The notes below the pieces were generated by a model. That model was given only the letters and a program-made list of their open reading frames with translations, searched no databases and had not been told where the DNA came from. Positions 56,492 through 64,000 of a stretch of DNA of 64,000 nt are shown here, piece after piece. Numbering within the stretch: the stretch's first letter is position 1; each line of letters opens with the position of its first letter. The translations under genes were made by a program, and so were the position numbers. Source of the stretch: JAEINY01 sp942490535 (GTDB lineage: Bacteria; Bacteroidota; Bacteroidia; Bacteroidales; Marinilabiliaceae); NCBI GenBank assembly GCA_942490535.1, contig CALNXQ010000003.1, positions 434,001 to 498,000 on the forward strand. Direction: 5' to 3'.

Positions 56492-57574
56492 GGGTACAAA
56501 AGTATCTGTTTATATATTTATTCTTACCACGGTTTTCCGTGATTTAATGTCTATATATCTGAATAATAATTAAAAAAGTTTAACCGGAATGACATGAGCA
56601 AACCCCAGTTGCCAGTCGAGTAGGAAAAGGGGAAGCTCACCCCTAAACCTCTCACAGAAACGGATCCCGCAACAAGAGCGGGACAAGCTATGAACCTGCC
56701 AATTCATGCGGCTCTTAACATGCAGCCAATTCATATTAGGTTAATTGATAACCTAATGTGCAATGATAAAATAGATTTGGATAACTATTACAGACACGTC
56801 TCAACCATCGCACAACTTTCACTTTGCTCGTTTGAAACGTTTGTATTTGTTAATTATCAATTTGATCAGACGATGATGAAAGTAGTAAAAAACGGGTTTC
56901 ATGCACATGCGATTTATTCTTCCATAATAATTAAGCCAACCGCGTATCAGAGGATCCAGCAGTACTGGTAAGTCGTGAATAGTGTGTTGAGTTTTCTTAT
57001 GAAGGTGCAAATCCCGTAGGTCACAGGAGATCTTTGGCTTTCTTACTCATGATGCAATCGAACTGAAGGAAACTCCCTCCCTTTTTCAGATTCATGAACA
57101 GATTTGCTAACAGGGGACTGAAAACAACCTACAGGTAAAAGCAGTATCCTTCCTCCAATGCCTGCCGCATCTACTCCATGAACCCCTCCCTGAAAACAGG
57201 GCTTTGGGACGTCACAATGATCCCGTGAACAGGACAAGTAGTGCTTGCTCATCCGATTCATCCAGCCTCATATGCGGTTTCTGTTCCCCGCCATGCCGGG
57301 CAAGCTCTCAGTACCGGAGTTTGCCGCCGATATTTGCGACGATAACCTCTTGCAAATAGTCTTCTGTGCATGCCTCATGGCAAACCACCTTGCAGCTTAC
57401 TAACGGTTCGATCCGCCAGTTGGCGGATCGCCCGTAAGGGACTTACACCCTCTGGATAAAATCACACCACAGCCCGAGGTTAATGAGGATAATTTGTATC
57501 TTTAAACTTTTTCAACAACTTCGGGTGTGGGTGGACTGCAGCTCATGCAGGGCACACACAAACCGCAATAAAGA
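56492..57574. other. Non-coding stretch rich in mobile-element debris
   Basis: It holds the kinase promoter region, the 3' part of a degraded group II intron on the minus strand (56593-57010), a piece with GGTGCAAATCCCGTAGG on the plus strand near 57004 that recalls a group II intron 5' domain, and a perfect CGATCCGCCA/TGGCGGATCG palindrome at 57409-57430. No intact gene. Confidence 0.5.
56593..57010 (-). pseudogene. Group II intron remnant: maturase C-terminus and domains V-VI
   Basis: 56819-57010 encodes HTIHDLPVLLDPLIRGWLNY-YGRI and RLIKLIINKYKRFKRAK, the conserved end of the group II intron maturase (GIIM, RGWxNYY and KYKR motifs). After its stop the minus strand has GAGCCGCATGAAT, then about 35 extra bases, then GATCCGTTTCTGTGAGAGG and a GGGGTGAGCTTCCCC hairpin, which I read as domain V interrupted by an insertion, followed by domain VI. 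The reverse transcriptase part is gone. It belongs to a different intron from copies A-C. Confidence 0.65.
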
Positions 57575-57672
57575 ATGCCTTGCCTAGTCTGGCTTTGGAG
57601 ATATAGCTCCCGCTCGTACAAAGGCGAAACTAAGAAAGCGAATATACCACACGCACCCGGGCCACTTCATAT
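57575..57672 (+). repeat. attC-like half-site preceding the serine-hydrolase cassette
   Basis: 57637-57672 matches the inner right part of the array sites almost perfectly (AAAGCGAATATACCAC...CGGGCCACTTCATATGG, ending CCGAACCG) but on the opposite strand and about 23 kb away. The left arm is diverged. Directly after the final G comes TTGCGCAATTTG, so here no intron intervenes. This copy defines the border between attC-like sequence and intron in copies A-C. Confidence 0.6.
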
Positions 57673-57728
57673 GGCCGAACCGTTGCGCAATTTGACACTT
57701 CTTCATCGCACTGAAATAGAATGACATT

Positions 57729-58766
57729 ATGAAAATGAAACCGATAAAACGTATATTCAGAATCTTATTTATTATTGCCAGCATAAGCTCCTTATACTTC
57801 GTACCTTGGATTTTGGTAAGAGCATGGATAATGCCACTGCCTGATACAGTTCAAGAACAACTCAACGAAGGAATAAATTATGGATTTGATGGAATGATTG
57901 TTTATGTGGACGAAGCAGGAAAGCCACCGGAGTTTTATGCCGCAGGCTGGCATGACCGAAAAAAGAAAATACCTGCCTACCCGCAAGCCTTGTTCAAAAT
58001 TGCGAGTATTACAAAGTTGTATATCGCTGTTGCTACGACAAAATTAGTTACAGAAGGCCGTTTGTCTTTGGATAAAACACTTGCGGAATACTTTCCGGAA
58101 CTTGCGGAGAGAATTGAATATTCAGACAAGATCACTTTGAGAATGATGGTGCAGCATCGGAGTGGCATTCCAAATTTTGTTGACCATCCTGATTATTGGA
58201 CAAAACCGCCAAAAAACAGACAAGAAACACTTGAGTACGCCTTGGATTTGCCAGCCGACTTTGAACCAGGTGAAGATTATGGTTATTCAAATACCAATTA
58301 TATGTTGATAGAAGACCTCATGGATAAAACTTTGGGTTATCCCCACCAACAATATATCAAGGAGAAAATATTGATTCCACTTGGGCTGAAAAACACTTTT
58401 GGTTCGCTTAGTGAAGTAAACATGGACAATGTAATGAGCGGCTATTATGTTGACGTTGAAACCGATTTCAAGTATGAAAATACTGGCTTAATGCTGGCTA
58501 CAGCTGAAGACGTGGGTATATTCTTACGGGCATTAAACGATGGTTCGGTGTTTCATGAAGGGGAACAGGAAATTTATTCTTCAATTTACGCTTATGAACA
58601 TACAGGGCTACTTCCCGGCTACCAGAGCATTGCAAAATACTACAAAGACATGGACATGGTTGTTATTCAATTTAATAACACAACTAATTTTAATGGATAT
58701 GACTGGAATTTAGCGGAAATCATTTATAGCCGAATTATCAAAATATTAAAGAAAAAAAGCGCCTAA
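57729..58766 (+). CDS. Serine beta-lactamase-like hydrolase (cassette-borne)
   Basis: 345 residues with an N-terminal membrane anchor or signal (ILFIIASISSLYFVPWILV). All three catalytic motifs of the class C beta-lactamase/DD-peptidase fold are visible: SITK (Ser93-Lys96), YSN in DYGYSNTNYMLIEDLM, and HTG in YEHTGLLPGYQS. Family members cleave peptides, esters or peptidoglycan stems; substrate unknown. The gene begins 56 bp after an attC-like half-site, and its stop TAA lies inside a GCCTAAC word followed by a possible second attC. Confidence 0.85.
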   Translation: MKMKPIKRIFRILFIIASISSLYFVPWILVRAWIMPLPDTVQEQLNEGINYGFDGMIVYVDEAGKPPEFYAAGWHDRKKKIPAYPQALFKIASITKLYIAVATTKLVTEGRLSLDKTLAEYFPELAERIEYSDKITLRMMVQHRSGIPNFVDHPDYWTKPPKNRQETLEYALDLPADFEPGEDYGYSNTNYMLIEDLMDKTLGYPHQQYIKEKILIPLGLKNTFGSLSEVNMDNVMSGYYVDVETDFKYENTGLMLATAEDVGIFLRALNDGSVFHEGEQEIYSSIYAYEHTGLLPGYQSIAKYYKDMDMVVIQFNNTTNFNGYDWNLAEIIYSRIIKILKKKSA

Positions 58767-58850
58767 CATCTAGGGCTGAATGAATCCTATCGACCAAAAA
58801 AATCCCACACCAAAATCTGATACAGGATTCATTTTTCTCTTTGTTGGACG
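58761..58850 (+). repeat. Candidate attC of the serine-hydrolase cassette
   Basis: It begins with GCCTAAC (fits RYYYAAC) at the gene stop and contains GTTGGAC (fits GTTRRRY) at 58843. Between them AATGAATCCT at 58779 pairs perfectly with AGGATTCATT at 58824, with ATC/GAT extending the stem after a two-nt irregularity. The two core words are only partly complementary and the sequence differs from the array sites, so this is less certain. Confidence 0.4.
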
Positions 58851-59050
58851 TTACCCGGCCAAAAGGAATTTCAATGGTTTTGCCTGTTTCATTTGATGAT
58901 TCCTGGTCCTGTTAAGCTGACCAATCACTAGGTTTTGGGTTGGCATAGTCAGAGCGAAATAGCCATAATTGTAACAATTCAATCATCTGGTCATAAAATA
59001 GGCTGTCCTCTTTTGAACAGCCCATTTCTTTATTGAGTACTTGCTTTCGT

Positions 59051-62000
59051 TTAGAACTTTACAGTGTTAAGGTATTTATCAACGAGCAGTCCCTTTTGGA
59101 ATGCCAGGTTGAATTTAAAATCACGCTTGGCTTTGAATTGGATGGTCAGGAGGCTTCCGTCACCTTCGACAGCTGACTGATCGCCTTTGTTTACAAAGGT
59201 TGGGTACAACACTCTGTCACCGTTGGAATGCAAGCGGTTGTAAGTCATATTTTCCATTTCTTTGGTATTAACCGCTTTCACACCCACATATTCCAATACA
59301 TTACCATTATACGGAACCGCAAAACTAAAGGCATTGACAGACATCAGCTGGCTGCCATCCACTTTGATTTCAATCGTCTCACCGGCTTTATAGCTTTGCT
59401 TTGATGCGGTTAAAGTCAGTTTACCTGCTACTTTCTCTATTTGTGTATTGCTGATACCACCATCGAGTTGAGTACTTACATTGGAAATGTCGTAAGCATC
59501 AATCAAACCGTTCTTGTTAACATCTCCCCGATTGACGTACCCGAAATCACTATCCCCTTCGCGCAAGCCTGTATAATTCATGTACGAGGTCAGGTCGTTG
59601 TTATCGATCACACCATCGTTATTGATATCGCCCGGCAGGAAGCTTTCTGTTCCCGGCACTTTGAAGACATAAAGCTGTCGGCCCGATCCGTAGTCGCCAA
59701 TGGCTTTGTCAACCACCATTTTGATGTAACGCACCACCGGTTGATCTTTCAGCAGGAATGTTTTGGGTTCATTATCGGCCTTCCACTCAAAACTACCGGC
59801 ATCGGTCCAGTTCTCTTTGTCGTCGCTATACAGGAATTGACCGGACTGAATGACACCGTTTCGTCCGCTCAGACGTGGCAAATACATGATTTTCTCCAGT
59901 TGGTTGATGGATTTCAAATCAATGACGATGTCAAACGGTACAGAATTCTCACCATATTTGGTGTGCATCATCGAATTTTCATCGAAGTCGAACAGTCTAT
60001 TTAAACCCTGACCCCCTTGCATGTCAGCCGTACTTTCCGCCTTGATTCCCTTAATGGCAAATTGCAACGGATCGGCTTTTGTGGTTGCAGTGAAGCTACA
60101 CCATTCTGAATTTCCGCTTTTATTAACGGCCCTGACCTTGAATGCATAGTCTGTTTCCGGCGTTAAATTCTCGAACAGTAATTCGCCATCTTTAATATCG
60201 GCATACAACATTCCGTCAAACTGAAGTTCATAGCAATCAGCATTGGCCATTACATCCCAGGTTGGCTTCAATGTATAAGCTGTGGTATTGCTGTCCAGAA
60301 CCGCTGTATTTGTCACAGCTGTCAACGCACCCGTATTTTTCAATCTATTATTGACCGGTGCATAGACATAACCATTGAGCTGAAGACTGATGCTGTTTTG
60401 ACTAATGTCAGTTTTTTCAAGCTTCACCAGCAATTGTGGATTTTTGGTCATACTGACTATTTCAAATTCACTTCCTTTGGTGGCAAAGCGGTTCATATCT
60501 GGCACCGGATTGTAATAGAAAACATTGGTACCAGCATTGAAATCAGCCATTGATTTCACGCTCTGCAAACGCACTTTTTTACCATTCACCTTAGCGGTCA
60601 CTTTTTTAGGCTGACTGGTCACATTGATCCTAAATTCCGTTTCCTTTTCTTTTACAAAACCTTTGAAGTGACCTTTGGCCGGCGCTATCACCACATTCAC
60701 CTCATCCCCATCAACCACTGACTCAATGCGCGTTTTAACAAATTGCTCAGCAAGGTAATCAGTCGTTGCGCCATCATCATCGTACTCCACAAACGACGAG
60801 CTTCCGTAAGGATAGATCTCGTAGATTCTAAGGTGTTGGTTTATTTCACTAACATTGTTGTTGGGATTCACCATTGGAATGATGGCCCCTCTTTTTACAA
60901 ATACCGGTAATTTCCAGATGGGTGCCTTGAAATGATTGATGATTCGTCCGCCCTCGTATACCTCACCTGAGAAATAGTCCACCCAACTACCTTTGGGCAA
61001 ATAGATAGTATTTCGAATATCATTACCCAAGGTGTCAGATTTTGTATCCTGATAAATGGGCGCAACCAGGAAATCAGGGCCGAACATAAATTGATATTCG
61101 GTATTTTTACCTAAGGTATACGCATTTTCTTCTTCCAGGAACATCGCTCTCATGGCAGGCATTCCATCAACCGCTTGATACGCAACACTGTAGGCGTAAG
61201 GCAACAGTTCTGACTTCAACTTCAAATAGTTACGATTGATTGATGTGGCCGGTTCACCCAAAGCATGCGGGTATTTCTCATTGGCCCCCCAGCCATCCAT
61301 GTTCAATTGCATCAACGAAAATGTTTTCCATTGGAAATCACGAATATTGACGATTGGATTTTTACCTCCGAAGATACCATCCATATCATTGGTGATATTG
61401 GGTTGACCCGATAGCCCCGATCCAATAAAAGTGGGGATGTGGAAACGAATGTATTCCCAGTTACCACCGGTTTGATCCCCCGACCAGATGGTGGCATATC
61501 GTTGTGTTCCGGCCCAGCCATCGAGTGAAATAATGAAGGGGCGGGCGTTATTACCATGCGCCGGCATGATTTCAGCCGCATCCTGTACGCCGTTCAATCC
61601 AAAAGAATACCCGGCGCCTACCCAGGCCACATCGGTCTTCAATACACGCACACCTGCTACATCCACTTCTTTCACAATATCACGTTGCAAAAGGGCTTCA
61701 ATGGTATCAATGGGGTGCAGATCCGACTGCGTCCATAAACCAATTTCAACACCCTGCTCACGGGCATAATCACCAAATTCCTTCAGGTTGGCGATGTTTT
61801 CATCCAAGGTTGAAGTCTGTCCGTATCCGGCACCATAGCCATCGTTTGGTAAGATCCAACCAAATGGCATGTCATGGTCCTTGTAACGATCAATCACTGC
61901 TCTGGCGGAGAACTGATAGTTGTTCTGCTCGCCGTTTAATGATTCTTTGGTACCGCCATTGTCTTTTTGCGATTCTTTGTAACGTTTTCCGTCTTCGAAA

Positions 62001-62896
62001 AGAATGCCTTTGGGATCCTCTTTCCAGTAATCGCGGTTATAGGCGTTCAGGTGACCTTCGTAGAAACCAAACTTAGGAATCAACACCGGGTGTCCGGTCA
62101 ATTGATAGAAATCGTTCAGCAACGCCACGGGTCCCTCACCGACCATGAAAAAGACATCCAGATAATCCGTATTGTGCGACAGACTTACTTTATTTTCATT
62201 TTTAGAGCCGAAGTTATACGTTCCTTTTTTGAAGGTGTACCACATAAAACCATAGCCGTTGGTTGACCAATAAAATGGTGTTGGGGAAGCCACGCCTCCG
62301 TCCGTCCAGCTGTTTTGATTTTCGATGGCAATCACTTTTCCTTTATGTGAAAAACGGCCGTTTTGGACACCACCACCATAGAAATATTCATTGGGATTTT
62401 CACTTAACTCAATATTCACCTTGTCTTTTTCCAAAGCAATTGGAGCAATTGATTTGACAACTGTTTTACCTGTTTTCAGATTATTAAGCTCGAAAGTCGT
62501 TTCGTTTTTACTGAATGTTAACTGAACAGCAAGTGTTTTGATGATAATCTGGTTTCCCGTATCTTCCACATTCAATTCCGAAACCGGTTGCCGGGGGTTC
62601 TTTACCAGAATTTCTGCAGGAGGTTCTGCCAGCGGAGGTCTCAATCCAGTACCACTGTTATCCTGAAACATTCTGAAAATAGTGTTACCATAGAAATCAA
62701 TCAACATTTTCTGGTGATTGGAAAACTCCATTTCGATGGTTGTAGGATTTGTTTTTCGGGCAGCAAGCAGCTTGATATGTTCCTGCTGGTTACCTGCTTC
62801 CATTGTTACGTCGTTTTGAGCCACAACAAACGTTGATGTCAAAACAAAAAACATGAGCGCTAAGAATGCGCTAACTTTTAATACTAATTTATTCAT
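59051..62896 (-). CDS. Large GH31 glycosidase with FN3, discoidin, dockerin-like and cohesin-like modules
   Basis: 1281 residues. Signal peptide ends FVVAQ. An N-terminal GH31 beta-sandwich (NEYFYGGGVQNGRFSHKG) leads into the barrel with the nucleophile in GVRVLKTDVAWVGAGYSFG and acid/base in TIWSGDQTGGNWEYIRFH; DUF5110-like strands follow (VEYDDDGATTDYL). Then FN3 (about 840-930, VLDSNTTAYTLKPTWDV), an F5/8C domain (about 935-1070), a dockerin-like pair of calcium loops (GDINNDGVIDNNDL and GDVNKNGLIDAYDI, about 1085-1145), and a cohesin-like beta-sandwich to the end (SYKAGETIEIKVDGSQLMSV). The family hydrolyses alpha-glucosides or alpha-xylosides. No sus genes adjoin. Confidence 0.88.
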   Translation of the reverse strand: MNKLVLKVSAFLALMFFVLTSTFVVAQNDVTMEAGNQQEHIKLLAARKTNPTTIEMEFSNHQKMLIDFYGNTIFRMFQDNSGTGLRPPLAEPPAEILVKNPRQPVSELNVEDTGNQIIIKTLAVQLTFSKNETTFELNNLKTGKTVVKSIAPIALEKDKVNIELSENPNEYFYGGGVQNGRFSHKGKVIAIENQNSWTDGGVASPTPFYWSTNGYGFMWYTFKKGTYNFGSKNENKVSLSHNTDYLDVFFMVGEGPVALLNDFYQLTGHPVLIPKFGFYEGHLNAYNRDYWKEDPKGILFEDGKRYKESQKDNGGTKESLNGEQNNYQFSARAVIDRYKDHDMPFGWILPNDGYGAGYGQTSTLDENIANLKEFGDYAREQGVEIGLWTQSDLHPIDTIEALLQRDIVKEVDVAGVRVLKTDVAWVGAGYSFGLNGVQDAAEIMPAHGNNARPFIISLDGWAGTQRYATIWSGDQTGGNWEYIRFHIPTFIGSGLSGQPNITNDMDGIFGGKNPIVNIRDFQWKTFSLMQLNMDGWGANEKYPHALGEPATSINRNYLKLKSELLPYAYSVAYQAVDGMPAMRAMFLEEENAYTLGKNTEYQFMFGPDFLVAPIYQDTKSDTLGNDIRNTIYLPKGSWVDYFSGEVYEGGRIINHFKAPIWKLPVFVKRGAIIPMVNPNNNVSEINQHLRIYEIYPYGSSSFVEYDDDGATTDYLAEQFVKTRIESVVDGDEVNVVIAPAKGHFKGFVKEKETEFRINVTSQPKKVTAKVNGKKVRLQSVKSMADFNAGTNVFYYNPVPDMNRFATKGSEFEIVSMTKNPQLLVKLEKTDISQNSISLQLNGYVYAPVNNRLKNTGALTAVTNTAVLDSNTTAYTLKPTWDVMANADCYELQFDGMLYADIKDGELLFENLTPETDYAFKVRAVNKSGNSEWCSFTATTKADPLQFAIKGIKAESTADMQGGQGLNRLFDFDENSMMHTKYGENSVPFDIVIDLKSINQLEKIMYLPRLSGRNGVIQSGQFLYSDDKENWTDAGSFEWKADNEPKTFLLKDQPVVRYIKMVVDKAIGDYGSGRQLYVFKVPGTESFLPGDINNDGVIDNNDLTSYMNYTGLREGDSDFGYVNRGDVNKNGLIDAYDISNVSTQLDGGISNTQIEKVAGKLTLTASKQSYKAGETIEIKVDGSQLMSVNAFSFAVPYNGNVLEYVGVKAVNTKEMENMTYNRLHSNGDRVLYPTFVNKGDQSAVEGDGSLLTIQFKAKRDFKFNLAFQKGLLVDKYLNTVKF

Positions 62897-63389
62897 TGTT
62901 AATGGATAAGTTATATATATCTGTCAATTTTTATCCGTCTGCCAAAACAGGGGCGCCAATGAACATCACGGTATGGCCTCTGTCTTTGAAATCTACATAT
63001 TATAAAATGTTTCATAAGCAATGCGAGACGCATAACCTTTCATATTCTTTCTTTTTAGTTGTAAAGGAAAGCAAAAACAACCGAACAGACAATGACATTT
63101 CATTTGTTTTTAGCCAATATGTTTTAAATTTAATCAATACCAGAGGACTTAGTGGCATTAGGTACCGAACTGAAATTTGGAAAATATCTGTTTGAAAAAT
63201 GGTAATAATTGGTGGGTTCCACCCTTTCAATCCGCCAGCGAAATAACAATGATATGAGCAGTGGTTGTATTGTGAAATACACCTTATGAACACAAGATAA
63301 AACTTAATTTTCGCTCAAGATGAGACAACATAAATGCAACCAGTATTGTTGCTTATTTAGATGGCTTTAAATAGCCTGAATACACTGAC
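62897..63389. other. Intergenic gap without a recognised gene
   Basis: 493 AT-rich bases between the GH31 start and the right-edge gene. It contains the GH31 promoter region and a short GGTGG-GTT-CCACC palindrome near 63212. The overlapping small frames on both strands lack family resemblance. Confidence 0.45.
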
Positions 63390-64000
63390 ATGTTTCACTT
63401 TAAATCTGGACAAAAACTAATCCTAGAAGAAAAACCCATGAAAGCACTTTTAACTTTAGACCTGTATGTATGGAAATATTTCATTCCCAAAATCAATCCC
63501 TCGCTTTTCAAGCTAAAACTTTTCGCCGCCCTGGCCATCTCTTACATCTCTTTCTTTAATCTCCCCCGCTTATTTATCCGCCATTACTTTAAAGGAACTG
63601 GGCGAAGTCTGAAAATAGACGCTCAACACATTATCTTAGAAAATCCTTTGGTATATGATCACCTTATTGCTGCGATAGAAGAGTCAAAACGGAAACAATT
63701 ACTGCACGATCACGTCCATATCAGCCAAATGCTCGTGAATCATCCCAACTACAAATATTCGGTGGGTTCGTTTCTGATTTCGTACGCTTTCGAAAAAGAA
63801 TTAATTACCATTCAGGTGCGTTCAACCTATCAATTCACGCCCAACTGTGATCGCATTACAAAACACTTGCACAACCATTTAATGGCTAAGATGCAGAAAG
63901 GACGAGCGACAAATTTCAATATTGAAAGCGATACCTGGACGGTCAATTATACCAGCTTACGAGCCTCCCAAACAAATGCCTGGCTCAGGAAGAATGGAAC
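63390..64000 (+). CDS. Unknown protein, N-terminal part (runs off the right edge)
   Basis: The frame is open from ATG 63390 to the window end, about 203 codons; an in-frame ATG at 63438 (MKALLTLDLYVWKYFIPKIN) is a plausible alternative, and a TAG precedes 63390. There is no signal peptide; one hydrophobic segment (LKLFAALAISYISFFNLP) lies near the N-terminus. Later parts (HIILENPLVYDHLIAAIEES; HPNYKYSVGSFLISYAFEKE) match no family I know. Function unknown. Confidence 0.6.
   Translation, partial: MFHFKSGQKLILEEKPMKALLTLDLYVWKYFIPKINPSLFKLKLFAALAISYISFFNLPRLFIRHYFKGTGRSLKIDAQHIILENPLVYDHLIAAIEESKRKQLLHDHVHISQMLVNHPNYKYSVGSFLISYAFEKELITIQVRSTYQFTPNCDRITKHLHNHLMAKMQKGRATNFNIESDTWTVNYTSLRASQTNAWLRKNG

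Noticed and set aside
62896..63293. Two small overlapping ORFs between GH31 and the right-edge gene
   Set aside because: They oppose each other, are AT-biased and match no known family.
1..64000. tRNA or rRNA genes
   Set aside because: No tRNA-like cloverleaf or rRNA segment was recognised by eye; a covariance search would be decisive.

Overview
The window is a chromosomal segment of a polysaccharide- and peptide-degrading Bacteroidota. The signs are SusC/SusD pairs, a hybrid two-component system (HTCS), an ECF-sigma/FecR switch, a type IX secretion sorting domain, a TIGR01201-type HU protein and many lipoproteins. The mix of glycan loci and IS91/IS4/IS630/group II intron debris suggests an environmental or marine lineage such as Marinilabiliales. 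That placement is inference; no rRNA or marker gene is present.

Layout. (1) 1-9808: a partly decayed glycan locus with a beta-helix protein running off the left edge, a GH43 lipoprotein, a GH95-like enzyme, a frameshifted and deleted SusC relic, and a complete HTCS. Matching triple TTCGGA repeats lie upstream of the beta-helix gene and between the SusC relic and the HTCS. (2) 9965-12131: an IS4-family element abutting an IS630-family remnant. (3) 12386-22685: a second glycan locus with a GH31 enzyme, an unknown lipoprotein, SusD, SusC with an STN domain, FecR, and a divergent ECF sigma factor.

(4) 22930-35219: the most unusual region, which I read as an integron-like cassette array without an integron integrase. 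At least four single-gene cassettes point the same way on the minus strand: a DUF4932-like metallopeptidase, a four-helix membrane protein, a SIR2-domain protein and a protein with a HEPN-like motif. Each gene is bounded by its own complementary terminal words, and all of these units start with TT. They are joined by conserved ~130-bp imperfect palindromes that look like attC sites. Three ~822-nt ORF-less group II introns sit exactly where the palindrome ends and the next cassette begins. Two IS91-family insertions sit in attC arms, and one intron carries a nested IS3 element. A related half-site followed by a beta-lactamase-fold serine hydrolase lies at 57575-58850.

(5) 35790-48941: an HU-like protein, then a SusC-SusD-lipoprotein operon next to an M16 peptidase (probably peptide uptake) and a LytTR two-component pair. 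Three 21-bp-spaced repeats upstream of the M16 gene are a likely LytTR operator. A toxin-23-like lipoprotein follows. (6) 48942-50405: mostly non-coding, with nine CGACCGGA words at about 21-bp spacing. (7) 50406-56491: a BspA-like leucine-rich-repeat protein with a type IX sorting tail, next to a NarL-type response regulator and a TPR histidine kinase. (8) 56593-58850: group II intron maturase debris and the serine-hydrolase cassette. (9) 59051-62896: a large multidomain GH31 with both dockerin-like and cohesin-like modules, then an unknown partial gene at the right edge.
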